Shown in pieces: positions 1 to 7,638 of a stretch of DNA of 64,000 bases; position 1 is the stretch's first letter; every line of letters begins with the position of its first letter. The translations under genes were made by a program, and so were the position numbers. The stretch spans positions 62,001 through 126,000 of the forward strand of contig JAJFKS010000017.1 of assembly GCA_021773115.1 (NCBI GenBank). Reading direction: 5' to 3'. Source of the stretch: Woeseiaceae bacterium (GTDB taxonomy: Bacteria; Pseudomonadota; Gammaproteobacteria; Steroidobacterales; Woeseiaceae). The notes under the pieces are model-generated. The model made no database searches. It worked only from the letters and a program-made list of their open reading frames with translations, and was not told the origin of the DNA.

Positions 1-1193
1 CTGTCATCGGTTTTCTAGCGGGCCCCGGCGGATTTGGCCTCTCAGAGGTGAATGCGGAGCATGGGGCGATTCATCTCGTCGCAGAATTGACATTGATATT
101 GGTGTTGTTTAGCGATGCCGCGAGGATCGATCTGAAACGCGTCCGCCAGGATCACAATCTACCGTCACGCATGCTGCTGATCGGCTTGCCCTTGACGATG
201 TTGCTGGGCGCTCTGGTCGCTGCTTTGCTTTTTCCGGGTTTTTCGTTTTGGGAGGCAGCATTACTCGCCGCTTTGTTGGCACCCACTGACGCAGCACTCG
301 GGCAAGCGGTCGTCTCGGACAAGATTGTGCCGATTCGAATTCGACAAACAATCAATATCGAAAGTGGTCTGAACGACGGGATTGCATTGCCGGCTGTCCT
401 GCTACTGGCGGCACTCGCAAGTGCACATTTTGATTCCACCGGTTCCGTGCATTGGTTGCGATTTGGCATCCTGCAGGTCACGTTGGCTCCATTGGTCGGA
501 ATAGTCGTCGGGTTTGTTGGGGCGAGACTGATCGATATAGCGGCGACAAAGCATTGGATGGGCGATTCATCTCAGGGCATCAGTATTCTCTCGCTGGCCA
601 TTCTGGCCTACACGCTGGCCGAGGTTGTTGGCGGCAACGGTTTTATCGCGACGTTTGTCGCTGGCATGGTGTTCGGAAACTCGATACGCAGTGCCTGTAC
701 ATTTCTGTTTGAATTCATGGAGTCAGAGGGACAATTGCTAATGCTGCTAACGTTCTTTATCTTCGGCATAGCACTGTTACCAGCAGGTCTTGCACATGCC
801 TCGCCAATCATGTTCGGCTACGCACTATTAAGTCTTACGGTGATTCGAATGCTGCCAATTGCGCTATCGTTATTGGGCGCAGGGCTTCATCCACATTCAT
901 GGCTATTTCTCGGCTGGTTTGGTCCGCGCGGTATTGCGTCGATTCTCTTTGTACTGTTGATCCTCGAAGAGTCGCAATTTCCACATCGTCACGAAATTCT
1001 GGCTGTAACGATGATTACGGTTGCCCTCAGTGTATTCCTGCACGGTATTTCCGCAGGGCCATACGCGAAATATTACGGGCGTCTCGCCGGTCGCATGGGT
1101 GACTGCGAAGAAACACACATGGTTCCGGGTCTGCCGCTACGCGGTGGAATGGCACCAGTAGAAACGTCAAACACTGGGGAAAATAATGAATAA
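1..1193 (+). CDS. Na+/H+ antiporter, CPA1/NhaP-type (5' end cut by window)
   Basis: The reading frame is already open at base 3 and encodes conserved residues (GFLAGPGGFGL) before the first internal GTG at 48, so the true start lies outside the window. About 10 hydrophobic segments are visible. Motifs typical of CPA1 exchangers are LAPTDAALGQ, SGLNDGIALP (the Asn-Asp ion-binding pair) and GWFGPRGIAS. The expected role is exchange of cytoplasmic Na+ or K+ for protons across the inner membrane. The last ~35 residues are hydrophilic. The stop overlaps the next start by 8 bp (1186), suggesting translational coupling to the Rieske/GltS fusion. The exact ion cannot be told from sequence. Confidence 0.85.
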   Translation, partial: VIGFLAGPGGFGLSEVNAEHGAIHLVAELTLILVLFSDAARIDLKRVRQDHNLPSRMLLIGLPLTMLLGALVAALLFPGFSFWEAALLAALLAPTDAALGQAVVSDKIVPIRIRQTINIESGLNDGIALPAVLLLAALASAHFDSTGSVHWLRFGILQVTLAPLVGIVVGFVGARLIDIAATKHWMGDSSQGISILSLAILAYTLAEVVGGNGFIATFVAGMVFGNSIRSACTFLFEFMESEGQLLMLLTFFIFGIALLPAGLAHASPIMFGYALLSLTVIRMLPIALSLLGAGLHPHSWLFLGWFGPRGIASILFVLLILEESQFPHRHEILAVTMITVALSVFLHGISAGPYAKYYGRLAGRMGDCEETHMVPGLPLRGGMAPVETSNTGENNE

Positions 1194-2802
1194 GACGCAA
1201 ATCGCTGTGTGGAACGAATTGAATGATCGGATTCCAGCACATGCGCTCGTCGCAGACGTTGATCTGGTCGTTGTTCGTTTGGATGACGAAGTCTCTGTCT
1301 TGTATGGACGCTGTGCGCATCGTGGCGCATTGATGGCCGATGGTCATGTGGATGGTGACAATCTCATCTGTGGCGTTCACGGCTGGGATTACAGGATCAA
1401 TACCGGCATAAGTGAATACAACAATTCCGAAACCCTGCCAAAATTCGATGCATGGATCGAGGAAGGGCTGGTATTTGTCGACCAGGATGAGATCGAAGCC
1501 TGGGCCCGCAAGCATCCTCAGCCCTATGACCGCAGCGCCTACCAGGGCGCTTTCCAGGATCACACCGGAACGAACGACGAACCGCACGTCAAATTTATTG
1601 GCAAGTTAGCGAACGAGGGGCTCAGCAAGTTCGGACATCACGGTCCGGCGGCGGCAATGGGCGTTTCTCGCAATGAATTACCGATGTGGGACGAATTGCA
1701 GTTCGTCGTGGGGCAGCTGCATAAACTGCCGTTGTTGGACGATGAAACTGTCGCGACTGATCTTGTCATTGGCGCGAACGCGAAGAAGCCGCTGAAGCTT
1801 GATATTCCCCTGTTTGTTTCAGATATGAGTTTCGGTGCCTTGTCCGAGGAGGCCAAGGTTGCCTTGTCGAAAGGTGCGGAGCTGGCGGGTACCGGAATTT
1901 GTTCGGGCGAGGGTGGAATGCTACCCGAAGAGCAGGCCGCGAATTCGCGTTACTTCTATGAACTGGCATCGGCACGCTTCGGATTTTCCTGGGAAAAAGT
2001 GCAAAAGGCGCAGGCGTTTCATTTCAAAGGCGGGCAGGGCGCCAAGACAGGCACCGGCGGTCACCTGCCGGGAGAGAAAGTTAAGGGCAAGATCGCAGTT
2101 GTGCGTAATTTGCCGGAAGGTGAGCCAGCGATATCGCCTGCGCGATTCCCGGACTGGACGGAGCTCAGCCAGTATCGTGACTTTGCCGAAGAGTTGCGCG
2201 AGAAAACGGGTGGAATCCCCGTCGGTTTCAAATTGTCGGCACAGCATATCGAAAAGGATATCGATGCCGCACTCAAGATCGGTGTGGATTATATTATTCT
2301 CGATGGGCGCGGCGGCGGGACCGGCGCTGCACCGTTAATTTTCAGAGATAATATTTCAGTTCCGACGATGCCGGCCTTGGCGCGGGCGCGACTGCATCTC
2401 GATAGAACTTCTGTGCAGGGCGTTACGCTCATCATCACGGGTGGGTTACGCACACCCGCAGATTTTGCAAAAGCGATGGCTCTCGGTGCAGACGGAATCG
2501 CGGTATCCAATTCCGCGATACAAGCTATTGGTTGCCTCGGCATGCGGGCCTGCCATACCAACAACTGTCCGGTTGGCATTGCGACGCAAAAGAAACACCT
2601 TCGTGATCGCCTGCCAGTCGATCTTGCTGCCGAGCGGCTCGCCAGATTCTTTCATTCGTCAGTCGAATTGATGAAAGTGCTGGCCCGTGCCGCGGGACAC
2701 CGCCATCTGGGTGAATTCTCGATTGACGATTTGACGACGTACAAGCGCGATATTGCCGAATTGACCGGTGTTGAATTCGGAGGAGTTGGACATGGGCGCT
2801 AA
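1186..2802 (+). CDS. Rieske [2Fe-2S] domain fused to glutamate-synthase-type FMN domain
   Basis: This 538-residue protein has two parts. Residues 1-105 are a Rieske ferredoxin with cluster ligands C43-x-H45 and C62-x2-H65. Residues ~130-530 match the FMN/[3Fe-4S] domain of ferredoxin-dependent glutamate synthase (GltS/GltB alpha-subunit core), with SGEGGMLPEE, KGGQGAKTGTGG, LDGRGGGTGAAP and cluster cysteines C450, C456 and C461. The glutaminase domain and the C-terminal beta-helix of full GltB are absent. Stand-alone FMN domains of this family are oxidoreductases of uncertain substrate; the Rieske domain presumably supplies electrons. It overlaps the upstream antiporter by 8 bp and is followed closely by the DUF5996 gene. 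The substrate is unknown. Confidence 0.85.
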   Translation: MNKTQIAVWNELNDRIPAHALVADVDLVVVRLDDEVSVLYGRCAHRGALMADGHVDGDNLICGVHGWDYRINTGISEYNNSETLPKFDAWIEEGLVFVDQDEIEAWARKHPQPYDRSAYQGAFQDHTGTNDEPHVKFIGKLANEGLSKFGHHGPAAAMGVSRNELPMWDELQFVVGQLHKLPLLDDETVATDLVIGANAKKPLKLDIPLFVSDMSFGALSEEAKVALSKGAELAGTGICSGEGGMLPEEQAANSRYFYELASARFGFSWEKVQKAQAFHFKGGQGAKTGTGGHLPGEKVKGKIAVVRNLPEGEPAISPARFPDWTELSQYRDFAEELREKTGGIPVGFKLSAQHIEKDIDAALKIGVDYIILDGRGGGTGAAPLIFRDNISVPTMPALARARLHLDRTSVQGVTLIITGGLRTPADFAKAMALGADGIAVSNSAIQAIGCLGMRACHTNNCPVGIATQKKHLRDRLPVDLAAERLARFFHSSVELMKVLARAAGHRHLGEFSIDDLTTYKRDIAELTGVEFGGVGHGR

Positions 2803-3634
2803 TCGATTTCCACCAATCAATATTGAAGCAAGTGCGGCGACGCGCGACTCCGTACACGGGTATGCGCGCGTGCTGGGAGACGTACTCAAGGCCTGCCGCC
2901 CAAAAAGAAAACATTGGTGGCACGCAAGTCTCAGGCCGGCGCTCCAGGGATTGTCGACAGGAGTCGTCCGTAGCACCCAGGACTTCGAGCTCGTGCTCGA
3001 TTTAAACACGAGCCGCTGTGCTGCACGATCGAACAGCGACGCAACCCTCGATGTTGTACTGGAAGGCCAATCGGCTCTCTCGTTTGCGGAATCACTGGTG
3101 GACTTTTTGCGAACTTGCGGCGTGAATGCCGAGAGTATCGATTCGATCGTCGATGCTGAACGTGATAACAACGGCGACGACCGATATTCTTGCGCGGCAG
3201 CGGGCGTGTTGGGGCAGATTCTGGCGGACGTTGCGGCAGAACTTGAGACATTTCGGGCAGGCATAGCTGAGGAAACGAGTCCGATTCAACTTTGGCCCCA
3301 CCATTTTGATATGTCGATGATTTGGCTGCCCGGAGAAAAAATTCCCGGGCAGGACCCTTCCAACGAAGAATACTCGGACAAACAAATGAATTTCGGCTTC
3401 ACGTTTGGCGATGCCGGTATTCCCGAACCTTACTTTTATATAACGGCCTACCCGACACCCGAGGGACTGTCCGACCTGGACTTGCCGGGCGGCGCGGAGT
3501 GGAAAACGGATGGCTTTACCGGAGTCGTCGTTGCATATGCCCAGGTCGCGGGACGTGCTGATCCAGGCGGCTATTTGCAAAATCTTTGGGCGACAGTTCT
3601 AAACGCCGGGCGAGAGCGAATGCTCAGCGGCTAA
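2792..3634 (+). CDS. DUF5996 family protein
   Basis: A 280-residue soluble protein. The ATG at 2792 is chosen because GGAGGAG lies about 7 bases upstream; an in-frame GTG 24 bases earlier lacks such a site. Family marks are the early WWHASLRPALQGLSTG segment, a central FxLVLDLNTSRC strand, the ...IQLWPHHFDMSMIW segment, and the C-terminal part with YPTPEGL and WKTDGFTGVVV. These match DUF5996 proteins, whose function is not known. The start lies inside the last codons of the Rieske/GltS gene (11-bp overlap), so the two are probably one transcript. No signal peptide or membrane segment is seen. Confidence 0.8.
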   Translation: MGANRFPPINIEASAATRDSVHGYARVLGDVLKACRPKRKHWWHASLRPALQGLSTGVVRSTQDFELVLDLNTSRCAARSNSDATLDVVLEGQSALSFAESLVDFLRTCGVNAESIDSIVDAERDNNGDDRYSCAAAGVLGQILADVAAELETFRAGIAEETSPIQLWPHHFDMSMIWLPGEKIPGQDPSNEEYSDKQMNFGFTFGDAGIPEPYFYITAYPTPEGLSDLDLPGGAEWKTDGFTGVVVAYAQVAGRADPGGYLQNLWATVLNAGRERMLSG

Positions 3635-3765
3635 GGCCAGAATCGGTGCTGAATGCGAACCCGCGTGGCTCAGCCAGCTGTGGCTACGAATTCGCGAACC
3701 GAGCGGCAACCGGATCGAGTTTGCTTTCAATCCACCCAAAGACGGTGCCGGTAGCTGACGCTTCC

Positions 3766-4461
3766 TTATTTCCGGTAAGTCGAGTGTAGTTTTTTCAATA
3801 CATTGCAGACGATGGCGTCACAACGGTGCCCGGCGAACTCATGCACCGCGACACTAATCGAATCACTGTATGTCATCAGCCGTTTCTGTAACAGCAAGCG
3901 CGCGCGGTGGTATCGAGTTTTGACTGTGGCGGCTTCTATTTCCAGCAATTCGGCTGTCGTCGCCACCGAGCATTGTTCGATGGCTCGTAACATAAAGACG
4001 GCACGAAAGGCATCGGGCAATTCGTCGATGAATTTTTCCAGCATTTGACGCAGTTGCGTGTTCGCCAGTGCCGTCTCGGGTTGCTCCGGCCGTTTAATCG
4101 CCGTTGACAGGTTTAATACATTGTCGAATTCGGGCTCGTCCATATAGTGCAACCTTTGGCTCTTCCGCAGCCGCATCAATGCGGCATTACGCGTTATCCT
4201 GGCGAGCCACACCGGCAGCGCCGCGGGGTCTTTGAGTTCTTGCAGTCGCTCATAGGCAACGATGAAGGTTTCCTGTACGACATCCATCGCCTCAGCGTCG
4301 TCAGTGACGATACTGCGGGCTATGCGAAAGAGACGCTGGTTGTGGTGACGCATGATGCCTTCATACGCATCGAGATCGCCGCCGATGACGCGCGCAAGGA
4401 TGACGTCATCGCTGAGGTGTGAAAAGGATGCCGGATTTGCGGCAGTTACAGTGACCATCAA
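3766..4461 (-). CDS. ECF-type RNA polymerase sigma factor
   Basis: A 231-residue sigma-70 family protein. Region 2 is visible around residues 22-90 (HHNQRLFRIARSIV, DAEAMDVVQETFIVAYERL), and region 4 around 140-195 (LPDAFRAVFMLRAIEQ, then the helix-turn-helix TTAELLEIEAATVKTRYHRAR). No anti-sigma factor with a zinc motif lies next to it. It is the last gene of a minus-strand group of three: its ATG overlaps the end of the cytochrome c gene by 4 bp, with the Tat-exported ferritin-like gene upstream. That linkage suggests the sigma factor responds to redox or envelope stress and controls its own operon. A possible -35/-10 pair lies at 5552-5580. Confidence 0.88.
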   Translation of the reverse strand: MMVTVTAANPASFSHLSDDVILARVIGGDLDAYEGIMRHHNQRLFRIARSIVTDDAEAMDVVQETFIVAYERLQELKDPAALPVWLARITRNAALMRLRKSQRLHYMDEPEFDNVLNLSTAIKRPEQPETALANTQLRQMLEKFIDELPDAFRAVFMLRAIEQCSVATTAELLEIEAATVKTRYHRARLLLQKRLMTYSDSISVAVHEFAGHRCDAIVCNVLKKLHSTYRK

Positions 4462-4895
4462 GGGCTCCCGGTTCGGGGTGATAATACCTCACGGCACTCG
4501 TCCGATGACGAATTCAGGGTCGCAAGCCACGCGATCAGATTGCGGCGTTCCTCATCATCAGCGATACCCGCAAAGCCCATCGATGTACCCGGCACCATTT
4601 CGAGTGGCGCAGCCAGAAAACGATCCAGGGTTTCGGCATTCCAGATGAGACCAGCACCGCGCATTGCTTCTGAGTAGTCAAAAAACTGAACAGCGCCAGA
4701 TTCGCGTCCGAGCAAACCGCAATGCAGCGGTCCGGTACGATTGTACTCGGGTGAATGGCATCCCATGCACTTGGCGTAACTGGCCTCGCCGGCGGCAAGG
4801 TCGACCGGTGGCGTGGCAGCGACTGACAACGACAGTACGAGGGGTACTATCGCTACCAGTATCGCTGCAGCCGCAGGGTGGCGCGTCATGAGCAT
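4458..4895 (-). CDS. exported class I cytochrome c, monoheme
   Basis: This 145-residue protein begins with a hydrophobic signal sequence (residues ~8-28, ending near AATPP). The heme c attachment site CMGCH lies near residue 43. A candidate Met axial ligand is in the VPGTSMGFAG stretch near 105, and the C-terminal helix is RRNLIAWLATL. Overall it resembles small soluble cytochrome c2/c556-like electron carriers of the periplasm. It lies 20 bp downstream of the ferritin-like gene and overlaps the ECF sigma gene by 4 bp, so it is very likely co-transcribed with both. It may carry electrons to or from the ferritin-like protein, but that is inference. Confidence 0.88.
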   Translation of the reverse strand: MLMTRHPAAAAILVAIVPLVLSLSVAATPPVDLAAGEASYAKCMGCHSPEYNRTGPLHCGLLGRESGAVQFFDYSEAMRGAGLIWNAETLDRFLAAPLEMVPGTSMGFAGIADDEERRNLIAWLATLNSSSDECREVLSPRTGSP

Positions 4896-4915
4896 GGGGG
4901 GCGGCGCGCCAGGAG

Positions 4916-5491
4916 TCAGGAGAAGAAAGCGCCAGGGACCGGGTCGAGTCCGAGTGCGTTTCGGAGCACGGCCCAGTGCATGGCCTCGTCGGCCAGGATA
5001 CTGGCCGCCGCCGCCGATAAATCACGGTTACCGAACAGCGGAATCGCGCCTGCGTACGCGCTGACAGCACCGCGCTCAAGCCCGGCGGCAAACTGCAGCA
5101 CGTCGGACTGGCCTTTGAGCTTGTCGACGGGGAAATTGTATTCGTTGCGCGCATGAACATCGGTGCCGCCCAGACTGCGAACGGCCTTGGCGAGTGCGTC
5201 GATGTGCTCCTTGTGATGGCCCTGAAATGTGACCGCCACTTTCAGCACGCCAGGCTCCAACAGGCCGCTTTCGGCACCGAGCTGGTAGGCCGCGACGGCC
5301 TCGTGCTCGGCGGCGATGGCGGTATTGAGAATACGAACGTCCTGCTCAATCGCCTCATCAGTCGTGCCGGCCGCCAGGGCGGTTGATCGGCCGCCGAGCA
5401 TGGCAACCGCCACGCCGGAGAATGTCAGTGCACCGGCCTGCGTCATGAAACGCCGCCGAGCTGGTGCGAGTTGCTTGTCGTTTGTGGACAT
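4916..5491 (-). CDS. Tat-exported ferritin-like (Ferritin_2/DUF4439-type) protein
   Basis: A 191-residue protein with a twin-arginine signal (ARRRFMTQAGALTFSG, then an AlaAla region ending near residue 41). The mature part looks like a four-helix ferritin-like bundle. Candidate metal ligands are in IAAEHEAVAAYQ, FQGHHKEHIDAL, LERGAVSAYAG and ADEAMHWAVLR, which have the usual E..H..E spacing of diiron proteins. Tat export suggests a metal centre loaded in the cytoplasm. It is the first gene of an operon with a cytochrome c and an ECF sigma factor. The function may be periplasmic oxidative-stress defence or iron handling; no characterised homologue is recognised. Confidence 0.8.
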   Translation of the reverse strand: MSTNDKQLAPARRRFMTQAGALTFSGVAVAMLGGRSTALAAGTTDEAIEQDVRILNTAIAAEHEAVAAYQLGAESGLLEPGVLKVAVTFQGHHKEHIDALAKAVRSLGGTDVHARNEYNFPVDKLKGQSDVLQFAAGLERGAVSAYAGAIPLFGNRDLSAAAASILADEAMHWAVLRNALGLDPVPGAFFS

Positions 5492-5551
5492 GATGATTTC
5501 CTTTTGCTTTCCAGGCGCCGTAGCGGCACGCGGTTTTATCCGGTAGTACTC

Positions 5552-5580
5552 CCAAGATGCACGAGACAGCGAAAGGTTCC
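5552..5580 (-). promoter_or_regulatory. possible ECF sigma-dependent promoter
   Basis: Read on the minus strand, GGAACC (5580-5575), a 17-base spacer and TCTTGG (5557-5552) resemble RpoE-like ECF promoters (GGAACTT, 16-17 bases, TCTGA). It lies about 60 bases upstream of the ferritin-like gene whose operon ends with an ECF sigma gene, so autoregulation is plausible. The -10 match is weak. Confidence 0.35.
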
Positions 5581-5745
5581 CGCACCGGGGGAATCTCTTT
5601 AAGAAGCGTCAGGTAGGCCTCGAAATCAGTACTTGTCATTGATGGTTTTTTAGTATTGACTCGAAACGAATCTTGCAATTCTACATCTGCGTCGATATGC
5701 TCAAACGGGTTTTGAATTGAAAACTAAAGGCACCATTTCAGTCCA

Positions 5746-6294
5746 ATGATGATGAGATCTGCACCTGAGTTAGACGTAAGCACCTGGCTTAACACCAACG
5801 AGCCGATGACGTTGGCGTCACTACGTGGGCGAGTGGTGCTTATTGAGGCTTTTCAAATGCTGTGTCCGGGATGTGTCTCGCATAGCTTGCCGCAGGCAAA
5901 GCGAGTCCGCGCTTATTTTCGCCCGTCCGACCTCGTTGTGCTTGGATTACAAACGGTCTTCGAACACAAGGACGCGCAGGGAACAGAAGCCGCACTCAGA
6001 GCTTTTCTTCACGAATATAGAATCGATTTCCCAGTCGGAATTGACCGTCAAATGGGAGATTCTCGAATCCCCAGTACAATGTCGGAGTATCAGATGGAAG
6101 GTACGCCGACAATGATACTCATCGATGCGGAAGGGCTTATTCGCAGGCAGCTTTTTGGCCGCGAAGAAGATTTGGCGCTTGGTGCCCAGATTAGCGAGCT
6201 TATCGCTGAAAAAGACCCCGTGAATCAAGTGACCGCCAGTGCTCCCGCATTTTCCAATGATTGTGATGAAAATGGGTGCCCTGTTCCAGGATGA
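5746..6294 (+). CDS. thioredoxin-fold redoxin (TlpA/AhpC-like)
   Basis: A 182-residue thioredoxin-fold protein with an active-site motif MLCPGCVSHSLPQ (C-x2-C near residues 40-43). The fold continues with VVLGLQTVFEH, the cis-Pro region MEGTPTMILIDAEG, and a final segment with a C-x4-C pair (NDCDENGCPVPG). No signal peptide is present. The expected role is a thiol-disulfide oxidoreductase or peroxiredoxin-like protein in the cytoplasm. It sits between the ECF operon (divergent) and an NsrR-like regulator 130 bp downstream, so it may belong to the same redox or nitrosative response. Two neighbouring ATG codons at 5746 and 5749 are both possible starts. Confidence 0.8.
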   Translation: MMMRSAPELDVSTWLNTNEPMTLASLRGRVVLIEAFQMLCPGCVSHSLPQAKRVRAYFRPSDLVVLGLQTVFEHKDAQGTEAALRAFLHEYRIDFPVGIDRQMGDSRIPSTMSEYQMEGTPTMILIDAEGLIRRQLFGREEDLALGAQISELIAEKDPVNQVTASAPAFSNDCDENGCPVPG

Positions 6295-6426
6295 CAACGC
6301 CGGTATGGAAGACATAGTCTCGAATACCACCGCTGCTGCCATCATGATGAAGGCGATTGTGCGGCTACGGCGTTGCATGATTTGTTGGGCTCGACTTTGT
6401 GGCGTCAGAGCGCGAGAATGCATTCG

Positions 6427-6846
6427 ATGAATTTAAACAAGCAGACGGATATTTCTTTACGGGTGCTGATGCATTTGGCGCTCAACCCCGATGAATTGTC
6501 GACGATATCCGAGGTTGCCAACGTTCATAATATTTCTCGAAACCATTTGATGAAGGTCGTTCACAACCTGGCGGGGCTGGGCTACGTCAAGTCTGTTCAG
6601 GGGCGTGGGGGTGGAATTCGGCTGGGTTGCCCGGCGAGCACGATCAACGTTGGGAAGGTTGTCAGGGCAACAGAAACCACGCTCAACGTCGTGGATTGCG
6701 TGGCATTTGATTGCCCATTGACCAATAAATGCACACTAAAGACGGCTCTCAACCGGGCGACCAAGGCATTCATGTCAGTCTTGGACAGCTATACGGTAGC
6801 TGACCTGACAAAAAATCGACGCCAGCTTTTGCGCCTCATCGGCTAG
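6427..6846 (+). CDS. Rrf2-family regulator, NsrR-like (copy 1)
   Basis: A 139-residue protein starting MNLNKQTDISLRVLMHLA, the typical Rrf2 N-terminus; upstream in-frame ATGs at 6373 and 6418 would add residues the family lacks. The winged helix includes ISRNHLMKVVHNL and VQGRGGGIRLG. Three cysteines, C91, C96 and C102, are placed as in NsrR, which binds an NO-sensitive Fe-S cluster. NsrR proteins repress NO-detoxification genes. Downstream lie SCO, a cbb3-like oxidase and a GSNO/formaldehyde dehydrogenase, the probable targets. A second, better-conserved NsrR paralogue is at 14569. Confidence 0.85.
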   Translation: MNLNKQTDISLRVLMHLALNPDELSTISEVANVHNISRNHLMKVVHNLAGLGYVKSVQGRGGGIRLGCPASTINVGKVVRATETTLNVVDCVAFDCPLTNKCTLKTALNRATKAFMSVLDSYTVADLTKNRRQLLRLIG

Positions 6847-6902
6847 GCGAATTGGGTAACGCTCGCATCGAGCTATGGCAATGCGAACTTCGCTCGGATT
6901 TG

Positions 6903-6944
6903 TTCACTGGCCGGAGCAAAAAGGTATAATAGATACATGTATGT
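6903..6944 (+). promoter_or_regulatory. promoter with palindromic operator upstream of sco-cco operon
   Basis: TTCACT (6903-6908), a 16-base spacer and a perfect TATAAT (6925-6930) form a sigma-70-like promoter. Immediately downstream is the palindrome ATACATGTAT (6933-6942), inside the nonamer GATACATGT (6932-6940). The same nonamer occurs at 14528-14536, just before the second NsrR-like gene. The placement over the transcription start fits repression by an NsrR-like protein, and the half-site resembles the GATGCATTT half of known NsrR boxes. The regulator assignment is inference. Confidence 0.55.
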
Positions 6945-7023
6945 GGCCGACAAACAATTATTGAGACGGCAAAGGTGGGACGCTTCAGATCAGCCACCTC
7001 TGCATATTCGGGAGCGTGGATAA

Positions 7024-7638
7024 ATGAACGGCAGCGCGTGGTTGCGTGCCGTGATCTTGCTGGCAGTCGTTGTTGGTGTTATTGCGACCAGCGTGGTATT
7101 CGGCGTTCTGCATCATGACGATGGTGATGAACGAGTGGCCTTTGTGCTCACGGACCAGACCGGCAAACAGACCACGCACAACGACCTCGCTGGCCAGCAT
7201 TTGTTAGTGTTTTTTGGATTTACCAGCTGCGCAGCTATTTGCCCAACGCAGATGAGTAAGCTCACGCTGGTAACACAGTCACTATACGACGCGGGCTACC
7301 AAGGCGATGTCAGGCCAGTGTTTATTTCGGTCGACCCGGAACGCGATGATGTTGACCGAGTGGCGACGTACCTGGAACATTTTCACGATGATTTCATAGG
7401 CCTGACCGGTAGTCGTACCGCACTCAAATCCACGGCAGCGCGGTTCAAGACCGTACTGCAAGATGTTCCCGCATCGACTGCGTCGGGCTATCAACTTACG
7501 CATGCATCGCTCATTTATGTCGTGGATCCGACCAGCCGGGTTATCGACTTCATACCGTTTGAAAAATCCAGTGAGGAAATAGTCACTCATGTCCAAGATA
7601 TTCTCCAACAGGAACGATTCAGGAAGCTTATCCAATGA
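7024..7638 (+). CDS. SCO1/SenC family copper chaperone
   Basis: A 204-residue protein with one N-terminal membrane anchor (residues ~8-27) and a periplasmic thioredoxin fold. The copper site is complete: C69-x3-C73 in FGFTSCAAICPTQM and H160 in QLTHASLIYVVDP. SCO proteins deliver copper to heme-copper oxidases or act as thiol reductases during their assembly. The gene starts 80 bp after the NO-type promoter and overlaps the CcoN-like gene by 4 bp (stop and start share TGAG...ATGAG), so it is the first gene of the oxidase operon. That position argues it loads the CuB site of the adjacent oxidase. Confidence 0.92.
   Translation: MNGSAWLRAVILLAVVVGVIATSVVFGVLHHDDGDERVAFVLTDQTGKQTTHNDLAGQHLLVFFGFTSCAAICPTQMSKLTLVTQSLYDAGYQGDVRPVFISVDPERDDVDRVATYLEHFHDDFIGLTGSRTALKSTAARFKTVLQDVPASTASGYQLTHASLIYVVDPTSRVIDFIPFEKSSEEIVTHVQDILQQERFRKLIQ

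Noticed and set aside
1835..2338. Plus-strand 167-codon frame inside the Rieske/GltS gene
   Set aside because: Arg-rich shadow of the real gene in another frame.
5358..5678. Minus-strand 106-codon frame before the ferritin-like gene
   Set aside because: It overlaps the ferritin-like start in another frame, has no ribosome site worth noting and no family pattern.
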